A stretch of DNA of 64,000 nucleotides from Glandiceps talaboti. Taxonomy: Eukaryota > Hemichordata > Enteropneusta > Spengelidae. The stretch spans positions 11,787,342-11,851,341 of the forward strand of contig NC_135549.1 in NCBI RefSeq assembly GCF_964340395.1, given 5' to 3'. The translations under genes were made by a program, and so were the position numbers. Shown here piece after piece: positions 11,739 through 23,229 of the stretch. The notes under the pieces were generated by a model. It made no database searches and was not told where the DNA came from. It saw only the letters and a program-made list of their open reading frames with translations. Every line of letters begins with the position of its first letter. Positions within the stretch are counted from its first letter, which is position 1.

Positions 11739-13702
11739 GTCAAAGACGGACTACAGAATTTTGTAGAAATGTTGACAACACAACATTGTCAAAATTCAGA
11801 ACTTGTCTTTGTACGATAAAGTAGCGCTTTAAATGACGCACTGTACATGACTGGCCATGGCATATGTCTTTTTGTTTAACCATATATTGTATATATATAC
11901 ACTTGACCTTGTGTAAGATGCTGCTTACAACACACGTTCAACAAAATGTGATCCGATATTTACAATTTCTTGCTATTATGTAAGAGCAACGGAATTATGA
12001 AATTTTGTGTATTAAAGAAATGGTTGTATGAACAATCGATAATTTTTTTTTCCGTTTTATGGTAAAATAAGCATACTGTCTCAGTAGAATGTTAAGATTT
12101 CAACATTTCATTATCGAAAATGTGTCTATGATATAAAGTATATACTTTTTTTCATTAATGCAACTATTATTACAGCAGGCCATTACAAGAGAAACGTTCT
12201 ACTGGACGGAAATACCAATACTGTTCTTTTCTTAAGCATAGCACTTTCTGATAAATGTATTCATGTCATGTCTTTATTCACATGTTGTACTGCTAGTATT
12301 TACTTTTAAGGCATGTTGTGTACCCCCAACTTTAATTCCATCATTTATCACCACCTTTTGTACATCATGTCTTTCAGAACAAGTATCTAAGTTGTCAAAT
12401 AAGAGTTAATTTCCTGCTCTTTGTTGTAGTCGCATTTCATAATCGTTTACTTTTAATAACGGCATTACGCTAAACCAACTTCGCGTATGGTAATTAAGTG
12501 GTTGAATGACGTCTATCACATATGCACAATTATATTATACAAGTATATAGGTGGCGCAAATCGAGAGATCTGATTGGTCGAGACATCGAACTAGCACGTC
12601 TAAAATGAGCGATAATGCACTGTTGGCACTCATCCAAATTTTGATGTTCACTGTTTGTCGTCTGCTATGAACATTGTAGTCTGAGGTGATGGTGAACTCT
12701 GCGAATATTCAGAGGAGGATTTTCTCAATTTTCTAGTTTATGGGAAATTATGAAGGAAATTTCGGAAGCAACGGAGTTATCACGTATTTGTACAAATCGT
12801 TGCCTACTAAGGTCAATGCATGCACGCGATCGGTTCTTCTTCTAGCCTCGGCTGGAGTGGAAACAGGTGAGCGTGTCCTGTCATAAAAATGAAGCAAGTG
12901 TAAGAGCTTACACTCACCGACTTACCATTAATCTAAATAGAAATTTGTCTGGGATGTCCTAGAGTATATTAGTCATCAATCCGAGAGGGAAATCCCCAAA
13001 CCCGAAAATCTACTGACGTAACTTCCAGTAAATTGTAAATATCAACCTACCGCCATCGCTCGTGCATATATTTCGTTCACTGCTCAAAACCGAGTGGTAT
13101 ACCATCCCCAGGGGTGGTTTATTGCTTAAACAAGTTATAGGAAGAAGTGCACGCAACGTTCCAGCGTTAAAAAAATATATTTATTTATATTAAAATTGTT
13201 TTCTTTGAGTTTGATTTGATATATTTGTTTGTTGAATTTCTTATTGTGTCGTAGAGGGCTCTATTAGGGGCAATAGAAAACGTTACTATCGGAAATTTAA
13301 AGGTCTTTACCCATCTTGGTTCGCTTTTGAAATGTGTGGAAAATAAAGATTTCGATATTGTAATAAAAAGTATGCACTGAGATTTATTTTTACTCAATGA
13401 GTAGACAACCTTCTCTGTATGAACAGTTGTCATTGTTTGATTTAATGTCAATGATATTGACGCCATACATTTCTTTTCTCTTTCATGTCACCTCCGTTGA
13501 TCCTGGGATATACGTACTACTCACAAATGGTTATGACATAAAATTACACAATATCTGTACCAAACAATGTTATCACCAAAGGTAGGACATTTATGTTAAA
13601 ATTTGCACAAGTAAGCCTTGTAGGCGTAACGATGATATAAAAACATCTTTTCAGTGTCCAATATGAGTTCTACGATGAAATGTTAAAATATCAAGTCCAT
13701 CT
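11739..13702. other. Intergenic spacer upstream of receptor C
   Basis: About 2 kb of AT-rich sequence with the presumed promoter of C at its left end. A small open frame pair at 13185-13585 has no recognisable feature. Nothing else seen. Confidence 0.5.

Positions 13703-13703
<1 letters not shown>

Positions 13704-13740
<37 letters not shown>
13704..13740. repeat. (AC)n microsatellite
   Basis: About 18 uninterrupted AC dinucleotides directly abut the 36-bp minisatellite, whose units also contain short ACAC runs. Confidence 0.95.
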
Positions 13741-13742
<2 letters not shown>

Positions 13743-14265
13743 TTCAAATGCCACGTGCATCTCAAAACACACTAGATGTTGAAATGCCATGTGCATCTCA
13801 ACACACACAAGATGTTGAAATGTCATGTGCATCTCAACACATGCAAGATGTTGAAATGTCGTGCATCACATCATTTATAAGATGTTGAAATGTCGTGTGC
13901 ATCTTAGCTCTCATAAGATGTTGAAATGTTGTGTGCATCTCAGCACTTATAAGATGTTGAAATGTCGTATGCATCTCAGCACTTATAAGATGTTGAAATG
14001 TCATGTGCATCTCAACACACACAAGATGCTGAAATGTCGTGTCCATCTCAACATTTATAAGATGTTTAAATGTCGTGTGCATCTTAGCACTTATAAGATG
14101 TTGAGATGTCGTGTGCTTTTCAGCACTTATAAGATGTTGAAATGTCGTGTGCATCTCAACGTGACACACAAGATTTTGAAATGTCATGTGCATCTCAACA
14201 CATGCAAGATGTTGTGTGCTTCTCAACACACATAAGATGTTCAAATGTCACGTGCATCTCAACAG
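13741..14265. repeat. 36-bp minisatellite, about 14 degenerate copies
   Basis: Tandem copies of a unit that reads roughly AAGATGTTGAAATGTCGTGT + GCATCTCAGCACTTAT (36 bp), with point differences and a few shortened units. Because 36 is a multiple of three and most units lack in-frame stops, long open frames appear on both strands (13861-14235 plus, 13834-14244 minus). They read as a 12-residue repeat such as KMLKCRVHLSTY. I regard these as consequences of the repeat, not genes. Confidence 0.9.
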
Positions 14266-15736
14266 ACAAAAAAGACATGTTTTTGGTTTTGTTTTTATTT
14301 TGTTAGACGAATGATTTCTCGCGTTCCTCAATTTTAGAGCTGTGCCATAACTTCAAGTGTTGACATAAGATTGCTCATCAAATCATTTACATTCAAAATG
14401 TAAAGAGCAAAGATAAAGAAAGAGAATAGTAAGCTACACTGTATTCTTATTAAGTCTGATTAATTCACAAAACGATAATAAATGTACCTTTTGCTGTGAC
14501 AAGATATATTTTGCACACTGGCAACATTCAAGAAATTAATATTATTTAATTAATATTATGCCATTTCCACGAGGCATCGTGCGATACTCGCTACAACGCC
14601 ATGTTTTCTGTGGTAGGAGAAGGGTTTGAACTCGCTACTCAGTGGAATGTCATCATCTGACCGAACCCTGGATTTACGAGTAAAACCGTAGCTGTCATTG
14701 ATGGCTTCTAGTCTTTGTTCTGTGAAATCACTCACAATTAAATTGATCAATATGTCCTTCCATCATTTCATGATGAAAATATCACTTATACAATATACAT
14801 GTGATAAACAGAGAGCAAGCCTAAAGTAACCACAGCCAAGTCGACGATTTCACGCAATGTATCTTGAAATCGGAAGATCGACTATTGAGCAGTAAGCTTT
14901 ATAACATTGAAGATTCGGATTATTTATGATACCATACCGCTGGGTTCCTGAAAACATAGCACCAGCTGGTTTGTTTTGCAATTCATCATAGGTTAACAAA
15001 ACTAAAATTGAATGTTTGCTAAAAAAAAAAAAAAATACTCATTCTCATGGTAGTGATGTGTAGGAAAATTTATTTTAGATTGAATGGGTGCATTGCATAG
15101 AAAGAAGGAATATTACACAATGCACACTCCCTCTCTACATGTAGTAGCAAACTAACACTGTACGACTTTGTACATTTCCATTGCATCGTGACTTTTCGGT
15201 AGCTTTATCCTATCTCTGTGTGGAATATAGCAATCATTGATCAGTTCCAAAGTATTTATCAAAATTGTGAAACTTTGCTTTCTTAACTTTTATTCCAATA
15301 AACGTAGCATTTGCAAACTTAAGAGAAAAATTTAGTCATGGGTTTTACTGGAGACTATATCCAAGCATGGAAAGTAAACTATTACTTTTGAAAACTCAAT
15401 TTAGTTATATAGTTGGTTGAAGACAGTTATAATTGCTCCTGATATGAAAGTATAAATGTTGACTTCATTCCCAATTTAAACATTAAATCTCCTCATGCTG
15501 GGCCAGGTGTTTGTCACATAGCATTCCGTTCTGCTGTGTAATGGGAAAAGGAAACAGAACGTCGAACTTACTACATAAGTTCGGTTAATATTGTTTCATA
15601 TATTAACAGACGATTCATATTATATAACCATAGACTTCGAAGATATCACGACTTACTCCAACGATGATGATAGGTATTAAGATTAATTAAGAGATGTTGT
15701 TCAGTAGACTTCATAATGTTACTTCACCTTTGTTCT
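14266..15736. other. Intergenic region between minisatellite and receptor D
   Basis: About 1.5 kb. It contains a less AT-rich patch at 14556-14715 that could be a terminal exon on the minus strand (listed separately), and an A-run near 15020. Otherwise nothing recognisable. Confidence 0.5.
14556..14715 (-). CDS. Possible 3'-terminal exon, unknown product (weak)
   Basis: On the minus strand a frame runs from a splice-acceptor-like TTTCACAG to a TAA stop. It encodes about 50 residues rich in charged and polar amino acids, including SDDDIPLSSEFKPF and ending LVEMA. Base composition is less AT-rich than the flanks. No ATG starts it, so it could only be a last exon of a spliced gene lying to the right, yet receptor D occupies that side. 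I do not recognise the protein. It could equally be a chance frame. Confidence 0.15.
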
Positions 15737-16897
15737 TCACGATGATATTGTGCTATTATATTTGGAACTATTCGTGGATACGCTCTTTGCTATTCGTGTT
15801 TCACCTGTAGACTTATCGTATGTAGCAGCCATGTCGTCGCACATTGTACAGTATGTCTCATGTGCACGTTCTGAAGGCATTTGCTTTCGTGTTTTTAGAT
15901 GTTCTGGTCTAATCCTGTTATTCTTGAAAAATATACGTTTGAAAGCATCTTTGAATGATGTGTTTGTGACGTGATATACAATAGGGTTGAAGCATGCGTT
16001 CACCAATATGAGAGTATTTCCGACGGTCTCCATGATGTACGAATCGACAGGATCGTAGCTGAAAAATCCCAAAGATTCCCAGACAACAAGAAATTCATGT
16101 GTAAGTCGAACGGAACCCAGTAACGCATTTGTCGTTGCTGTGAAAAACAAGACACAAATCACTCCTTTAACTTGCACACCATGCTTTTCTGTACACTTCG
16201 GATGTGGATATATAGAAAGCCTTCTCGGTTGTGCCCAAGACATCATTGTATTTCTGTGTCTTCGAAGATAACAAATGATTATTGTATATATAGTAATAGT
16301 AGGCATAAACATACCAGTAATAGCAAGAGTTAAAAAAAACAATGCACATAGCTGTACAATCGTGTTATAAGGATACCAGCACTGAACAACGTGCGTTACC
16401 GAGCACAGTATAGATACAAACCATGATATTAGTAAGAGTTTACGAGCCCTTCGCGTTGTACTTGGGGATATAGATTTACATGGGCGAACGATAGCGATAA
16501 GCCGTTCAACACTGATCATTCCAATTGTGAACACGGCTTCATATAATGTCGCATAACACAAAAAGTTCCTTACGAAACAAACGCCCAGGTCAGCTTCCCA
16601 AAACTCCAAATTGCTCGTCACCATTTTGTATATCACTCCCAGTAAGGCACCGATGCAAACGAAAACACCGGCAATCATGAGATTCGTTATGTAGGCGTTT
16701 GCAGCATTCCACACTGCTGGTGTACGGAGGAACACGAAGATGGCGATCGAATTGCCCACGAGTCCCAATGTTATGAGTAACAAGTCAACTGCTGACATGA
16801 TGTAGTGAAACGTTAGGACGGATTCTGTCCAGTCGTGTTGGGAGGTCGTGTTATCCTCCCAATTCATTGCCTCTACAGCTTGTTGTGTAGCCAACAT
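15737..16897 (-). CDS. Divergent class A GPCR, receptor D (no Asp2.50, no CWxP)
   Basis: A 386-residue receptor from the first ATG (16895-16897, A at -3). The open frame extends two codons upstream only to a TTG. N16 is a sequon. TM1 has GN at 48-49. At the position of the almost invariant TM2 aspartate it reads LMIAG, so G77 replaces Asp2.50. C107 (TM3) and C173 in HVVQCWYP (ECL2) give the normal disulfide. TM3 ends ERL (131-133) rather than DRY and is followed by IVRPC. TM4 has W159. The third intracellular loop carries RRLS (225-228), a basic kinase-type site. TM6 has LGSV (260-263) where CWxP is expected. TM7 has NPIVY (304-308). The tail is about 70 residues and Ser/Thr-rich. E is the closest paralog, then G. 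Ligand unknown. Confidence 0.92.
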   Translation of the reverse strand: MLATQQAVEAMNWEDNTTSQHDWTESVLTFHYIMSAVDLLLITLGLVGNSIAIFVFLRTPAVWNAANAYITNLMIAGVFVCIGALLGVIYKMVTSNLEFWEADLGVCFVRNFLCYATLYEAVFTIGMISVERLIAIVRPCKSISPSTTRRARKLLLISWFVSILCSVTHVVQCWYPYNTIVQLCALFFLTLAITGMFMPTITIYTIIICYLRRHRNTMMSWAQPRRLSIYPHPKCTEKHGVQVKGVICVLFFTATTNALLGSVRLTHEFLVVWESLGFFSYDPVDSYIMETVGNTLILVNACFNPIVYHVTNTSFKDAFKRIFFKNNRIRPEHLKTRKQMPSERAHETYCTMCDDMAATYDKSTGETRIAKSVSTNSSKYNSTISS

Positions 16898-16903
16898 ATT
16901 CAA

Positions 16904-18236
16904 AAATAGTTCTGCTCGTAGAATCTACAGTTATGATCGCTGACTTGTGTTCGCGTTATATTAATTTCGTAAGTGAATTCCAAAAGATATTTTGGATAAG
17001 TAGGAATTACATTTTAATCAAAATGATAAGGTAGGTAGACAGAACAAAGCGACAATCTCTTCAAAGATTTCCACTGTGTGGTTTAGGTCTCATCGACTCC
17101 TTGGTGAATTTGTTATTTACCAGTGCATACATTACATGTCTGAATACACATCTAATACTAAAATGTAGAGCACAAAGTTTATAGCAATTATTATATTTCA
17201 AGTTTGTATGTTGGTAAACTCCACAGAAACCAAGTTTCATTTACAAAAATGGATAGATTTGTTTACGTTCTTCTACAAGATGGAGAAGTTTTGGTAGTCT
17301 ACGATACCATATTCTTTTTTGATAAATCTCATTCCCAAGATACAGGTCGTATACACAGTATAGTCTGCATATTGTGTTCTACTTCTCATATATTTGTAAC
17401 TATTTACTTCCCCGGTATGACCTCAAAATATATCAGAGGATTTATGTGATTGTCGAATATCTTGGCTTTTGGTCGAAACAATTGTAATCTAACTATCGAA
17501 AACAAACAAACATTTTTTTTCTTTATGGCTATGAAAAATCAGCAAAGTCACTTTACTTTTGAAAGGAGCACCGCACCATTTTCATCTTATTTAGGAAAAA
17601 TTATTGAGACCTCAAAGATTCATGATGAAAAAAATAATAATCATAGGTATTGTATTGTATTGTATTGTATTGTATTGTATTGTATTGTATGATTTGTATT
17701 TATATATGTTATTGGTGTAAGTATAAAGAATTCATGGCATCATAGGCAGTAAACGAGAAAAAAATTACTCTGTAGGTTTTCTTTGGTAAAGATAATGTAT
17801 TGTAAAAGCTAGTATACTTTTGTAAATCTAAATATCACGATATATATTTGAGCTCAGAGAAATTTACACACAATGTCTTGCTTCATCCCCGTTGACATGT
17901 TTATCTAAATACTGTTACATAAAGTTGATTTAATTTATTTTCTCATAACAAGTTGCCAAGTGGTCAAATGAACGTTAATTTCCGGATACTGTTGCGTGTT
18001 ATAATATTGAACTTTATGCAACTGCTTAGGACTGTATAATAATATATTGCGCAGATATGTAAGTTGTAGGAAATATCACACAACGTATAAGTTCCCGGCA
18101 GTTATAAATCGTTTAGTTTGACGAGTTTCTTATGTTGCCGTAAAGAGCGCTCATGAAAGATTCGGACAAGATTTGATTTCATCGGGCGGGGGGGGGGGGG
18201 GGGGGGAGTCTATAAATTGACTTTTGACTTCCTCTA

Positions 18237-18270
<34 letters not shown>

Positions 18271-18425
18271 TTTGTTTAGTTAATGTGCTGTTTAAAGTAA
18301 ATCGTCTGTGCATGTCGATTGGAAGCTGCCGATTGAGTTGAATTGCAAACCATAGTAGTTTCGTCCCAGCATAACTTAAACCTGTATCCCCCCAATTACT
18401 AAATTCCATTAATTATGTAAAGTAG
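16904..18425. other. Intergenic region upstream of D with simple repeats
   Basis: It contains a TATTG pentanucleotide tract (17648-17690, about nine copies), a 19-base G run (18188-18206) and a GT/TTTG tract (18239-18277). Open frames at 17204-17692 are short and featureless. The presumed D promoter lies just right of 16897. Confidence 0.6.
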
Positions 18426-19157
18426 TCAATGTATGTCCACATCCACACGTACACCCATCTTATGCATTAGTTTACATGTATGTTCTATCAATCAACCAAC
18501 CACCCATAACTTCACTCAAAATAATTAAAATACCAATAATTAGACATGTTACATATTATCTTGAGGTATATTTTATCTGTGAATAATGTAGTAATAAACT
18601 AAAATCACGATTCATTGGGGTGCTAATTTTTGGGTGCGGACTCACAAATATATTTGATTGGGCATATTACCCCATACTAAGTGTACTGCTACACAAATAT
18701 GTTTACTAACAGGTTATTCGATACTGTACAGAGTTTGTGATATTGTGATTAGATCATTGTATAACAAGACAGGTTTCAGTTGCAGCTAGTTCAATGTATG
18801 TGACATCCACACGTACACCCATCTTATGCATTAGTTTACATGTATGTTCTATCAATCAACCAACCACCCATAACTTCACTCAAAATAATTAAAATACCAA
18901 TAATTAGACATGTTACATATTATCTTGAGGTATATTTTATCTGTGAATAATGTAGTAATAAACTAAAATCACGATTCATTGGGGTGCTAATTTTTGGGTG
19001 CGGACTCACAAATATATTTGATTGGGCATATTACCCCATACTAAGTGTACTGCTACACAAATATGTTTACTAACAGGTTATTCGATACTGTACAGAGTTT
19101 GTGATATTGTGATTAGATCATTATATAACAAGACAGGTTTCAGTTGCAGCTAGTTCA
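18426..19157. repeat. 365-bp tandem duplication, two near-identical copies
   Basis: Copy one spans 18426-18790 and copy two 18791-19157, both starting TCAATGTATGT and ending in CAGCTAGTTCA. By eye they differ by one small indel near the left end (TGTCCACATCC against TGTGACATCC) and one substitution (ATTGTATAAC against ATTATATAAC). Neither copy has a coding frame. The duplication is very recent, or could reflect collapsed or misjoined haplotypes. Confidence 0.93.
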
Positions 19158-19732
19158 GATTTAATGTACTGAACAGGCAGTCTGCTAATGGATGTTATCG
19201 GTGACCAGGTCCACGGAACATCCCTCCTCATATGATGCTGCAGATTGATATTTCTGGCGCTCATTTTATACTCACGTACACCAATTTTTGTACTGAAGTG
19301 AGGATACCTCGTGTAAATACAGATTGACTTGTCAACTCGACATGAAATTCTCCAAATGCTACAGACGTTTTACCCGAACTTTGTGAGCGTCAAACACAGG
19401 CAGGACTCATTGCAAAACGTTGGTACATATGTCACGGATGACAGAAAACCACTTTCCGATATCATTTTATTCATAACTGGTGTAATTTTATATCCATTAT
19501 GGAGTTTAAGTTTTGGTGACTCGAGGGCATAGTGAACTATTGGCTCTCCGAAATTATGTAATGATTAGAATACTGTTTACATTTTGCAAATAGTATTTGT
19601 CTAGATGACAACATTAAGTCGCATTGAAGATCACGTGTCATAAAATGACTAATTACATATTGAATTCATATGACCATAGATTGTAAGATACGTCGTAACG
19701 TTGGCCGATGTATGAGGGCGCCCCGTCACAGC
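19158..19732. other. Spacer between tandem duplication and foldback element
   Basis: Unique AT-rich sequence. A 67-codon frame at 19329-19532 has no recognisable features. Nothing else seen. Confidence 0.5.
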
Positions 19733-20155
19733 GTACCTTACAGACTCATATGGCCAGCGTGCAAGGGATAGACACAACTGTGATTTTCAAGGTAAACTCA
19801 ATTGATAAGACCCCTGTATACACACAATTACACTCTTTGGAAAGTTAAATTCAACCAATCAGAGCCAAGTGTGGTATCTGATAACAGGAGGTCGTAAAAT
19901 ACGATGATGCCTTAGCGACACTGAAGTTGATGTTATTAGGGTCTGTGTACAGCTATTCTAATAAGATCAACTTCAGTCAGTGTCTAAGGCATGTCGTATT
20001 TTACGACCTCATTTAATCAGATACCACACGTGGCTTGATTGTTTGAATTCAACTTTTCAAAGAGTAGTTGTTTATATACAGGGTCTTGTCAATTGAATTA
20101 TCTTAAACATCAAGTTGGGTCTTTTCCTTTCACGCTGATATGCATTCAATTGTAC
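19733..20155. mobile_element. Foldback (long inverted repeat) element, MITE-like
   Basis: The left arm (about 19733-19941) and right arm (about 19953-20155) are imperfect reverse complements with a central loop of about 12 bases. Matching blocks include GGTCGTAAAATACGA with TCGTATTTTACGACC, GTGGTATCTGAT with ATCAGATACCAC, and CTGAAGTTGAT with ATCAACTTCAG. The arms differ by scattered substitutions and small indels, so the element is not new. There is no transposase frame. The open frame at 20039-20488 starts inside the right arm and has a TTG, so I do not call it. Termini and target-site duplication are not resolved. Confidence 0.8.
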
Positions 20156-22065
20156 AGGCCAACTGGAAGAACAATTGTTCGATCACATCTATTGGCTATC
20201 CTTTATAGATATTCATCAATATTATCGCAGAGAATGATTGTGTATTTGGAGAGAATGAAATTTGTGTGGAGAATTATGGTGATGACATTAAACGTAGGTC
20301 GAAGGGGACTGACGGTAAATATGATGGTAAATATGGTGTTGACTCGCTTTTGTTACTCCCTTTTATTTGTAGCCATCAACGGTAGGATTCGTAATCATAC
20401 TCTAACTCTAATGAAACTCATCGATTTGGACAATTATATTTGTATCTCATTCACTGTCTTCCGAACTCCAATGCCCATAATACAATAACTAGTTTACGAG
20501 AAATAGGACAAGGCGATGCAACTAAAAATACATAGATATCATAAATCGGTGTACACCATTAATCTTCAATCTTTACTTTTTGACGAAATTCCATGCTAGC
20601 AAATACAAAAGCTGTTAGACCTTCGTGGGCTAAAATCTGTCAACATGTTGAACAGCTTCAGCCTTTAAAGTGCTATTTGCTTGTGTTCATTGGTGAGCAT
20701 TTGATTTAAGTGAGTGGATTTTAAAATTGTCGACAGAACTGAGAAAGCGGGCTGTTCGAAGACAGAAATACGCCATTATTATTCGAAAACCATCATTATA
20801 GTTCTTATCAAGGAATGTAATTGTTTCAGAAAGTAATAACAGAATCTATCGCCTGTTTTGACAACAAATGTTTGTAAACTAGCAACGTTGAAGTGCTGCG
20901 TGGCCTACAACATCGCATAATCAATAATTGCCTATGGGGTATGGTGTTGTACAGTTAAGAACGTGAAATGATGGCACTAATGCACTGATGGATAGGGAGC
21001 AGTTCGGCATGATGAACATGGAAATTTAATCAAAATATGTGTTTCCAAATACGTAGGGAATTTTCACGCAGGAAAGAATATTTGCTTAGTTTAGTTCTAC
21101 TCTAGGTGAAGATCAAATAATATTCTCGCCACTCAGAGGTCTCTAGACCATTGTCGTTGTTGGACTTTGAGTTCGGCGTGCATTAAAGCTTATAAATCAG
21201 TCACTCTGTCGGATAAGGTAAGAAAAAGATACATCATACAAGTTCAAATTTTCTTTATTTGATGTTTAATTCAATAAACGTAGGATATTTAATTTACATT
21301 ATGTACAACGTAAAACTAGACTAAATACATTTTAATCCTCGGTCTCGGTTGGAGGCGCTACGGCCAATAAGTATTATTTTTTCTGGCTTTAGATCAGCAT
21401 GACGCGTAATAAGTTTTCTTTAGTTTGTATCTATGTGTATGCACTGTTTTAGAGAATTACACAGGTGTAGCAATGTCAGCAGTAACTGTTGAACATCTCT
21501 TGAACAAAACGAAGTCATTATCATTGCACTGGACGCTGCATGAATTTCATAAAAAGCCAAAATGTATTACAATCTTGGAAGATATACCATATTTACAGAG
21601 ATAAAATGGAAATTGTCTATAACATTCTGGTAAAAACATAACCTGACTGTCTCGTGTTCTCAGTGGAGCAAAGTGCAGGACACGCATACTATATATGAGC
21701 TACGACTGCACTTTAAACAGGCGTTTTCTTATCCATGACAAAATTTCAGTGAAATCGAAGGAGAGTGATGATAAATAACCGGTGTTGGCTCAAATCAAAT
21801 ACATCTGATGCCGGATTAACCATTTTTTATTCCATTGCATTGTTTAAACACCAAGTTTAAACACCTATTACAATAAACATGTAAGATTATTAAATCTGAA
21901 AGACACGGTGGCCATTTCATCAATAAATTAATAAATAAATATTAAAGGTATCTTCACATTAATGTTCTTTCATCGCATTTCCTCGACTTTAATATCTCTG
22001 AGTGGAGAATGGTGAATCACATAATAAAATTAATGCAGTTGAACAGTTGTATAGTGAGAGTTCTC
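20156..22065. other. Intergenic region downstream of receptor E
   Basis: About 1.9 kb of AT-rich spacer, presumably including the 3' flank of E. No gene or strong repeat seen. Confidence 0.5.
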
Positions 22066-23202
22066 TCACTTTGATGTGGAACCATTCAGGGATACAATTT
22101 CTTCTATTTCTGTCTCGTTGGTCAATTTCTCAGACTTGGCCAATTCATCGTTTTTTAATGTCTTCGCGAGTGGATGTAGATATGTTGATGGCTTTGGTTT
22201 GGGTGTTTTGGAATATCGAGGGCTTATCTTGTTATTCTTGAAAAATATACGTTTGAAAGCATCTTTGAATGATGTATTTGTTGCATGGTAAGTAAAAGGG
22301 TTCATGGTTGCGTTCACCAATAAGAGAGTATTTCCTACAGTCTCAATAATGTACGAATCAGCCGGGTCATAGGTAAAAAATCCCAATGCTTCCCAAAACT
22401 CGAGAAACGCGTGTATATTTCGAAGGGAACCTAATAACACATGTATGATCGCTGTAAACAGCAACACCCTCACTACGTTTTTAACTTCTACACCATATTG
22501 TTGTGGGCTCTGTGAAAGCACCGAAACTCTTCTCGATTGCGCCCATGCTGTCATTGCCTGTTTGTGTCTTCGGAGATAGCAAATGATTACAGTATAGTTG
22601 AGAGTGGTTGGTGTAAACATGGCGAACATAGCAAAAGTTACTGAAAACCATGCGCATATTTCCATGATAATATTATAAGGATACCAGCACTGAACGATGT
22701 GTGTTACGGAGAAGAGTATAGCTACCGGCCACGATATTAATGAGAGTTTACGAGCCCTTCGTCTTGTACTTGGGGGTATAGATTTACATGGACGGACAAT
22801 AGCGATCAACCGTTCAACACTGATCATTCCAATTGTGAACAGAGCTTCATATAGTGATGCATAACACAAAAGGTTCCTCACACAACAAAAGCCCAGATCA
22901 GCTTCCCAAAATACCAAATTCCTCGCCACCATTGTGTATATAACATTCATTAAGGCACCGATGAAAAAGAAGACGTCGGCAAACATAAGGTTGTTAAAAT
23001 AGACGTTCGTAGCAGTCCACAATGTTGGCGATTTTAGAAACACGAAGATGGCGATCGCATTAGTTACGAGTCCTAACGCTATAAGTAACAAGTCAATGGC
23101 TGACATGATGTAGTAAAATGTTAGGACGGATTCTCTCCAATTATATGGGGAGGAGGTCACATTTTCGCCCAAATGTAAAGTCGCTGGTACAGTAGTCGAC
23201 AT
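22066..23202 (-). CDS. Divergent class A GPCR, receptor E (no CWxP)
   Basis: A 378-residue receptor from the first in-frame ATG (23200-23202, A at -3). The longer frame begins with GTG and is ignored. N14 is a sequon. TM1 has N48. TM2 keeps the canonical aspartate (LMFAD, D76), unlike D. ECL2 contains HIVQCWYP with C172 pairing a TM3-top cysteine (C106/C107). TM3 ends ERL (130-132) with IVRPC. TM4 has W158. ICL3 has RRVS (224-227). TM6 reads LGSL (257-260) in place of CWxP, so both the toggle Trp and the helix-kinking Pro are absent. TM7 has NPFTY (301-305). Helix 8 (SFKDAFKRIFFKNN) is almost the same as in D, even at the DNA level. D is the sister paralog. Ligand unknown. Confidence 0.92.
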   Translation of the reverse strand: MSTTVPATLHLGENVTSSPYNWRESVLTFYYIMSAIDLLLIALGLVTNAIAIFVFLKSPTLWTATNVYFNNLMFADVFFFIGALMNVIYTMVARNLVFWEADLGFCCVRNLLCYASLYEALFTIGMISVERLIAIVRPCKSIPPSTRRRARKLSLISWPVAILFSVTHIVQCWYPYNIIMEICAWFSVTFAMFAMFTPTTLNYTVIICYLRRHKQAMTAWAQSRRVSVLSQSPQQYGVEVKNVVRVLLFTAIIHVLLGSLRNIHAFLEFWEALGFFTYDPADSYIIETVGNTLLLVNATMNPFTYHATNTSFKDAFKRIFFKNNKISPRYSKTPKPKPSTYLHPLAKTLKNDELAKSEKLTNETEIEEIVSLNGSTSK

Positions 23203-23229
23203 ACTCCAAATCGTTGACCCTTTTTCCAC

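Noticed and set aside
13834-14244. 124- and 136-codon frames as repeat proteins
   Set aside because: They arise from a 36-bp minisatellite open in several frames on both strands, with no unique flanking coding sequence.
20039-20488. 149-codon frame as a gene
   Set aside because: Starts at TTG inside the right arm of the foldback element, with no domain or paralog.
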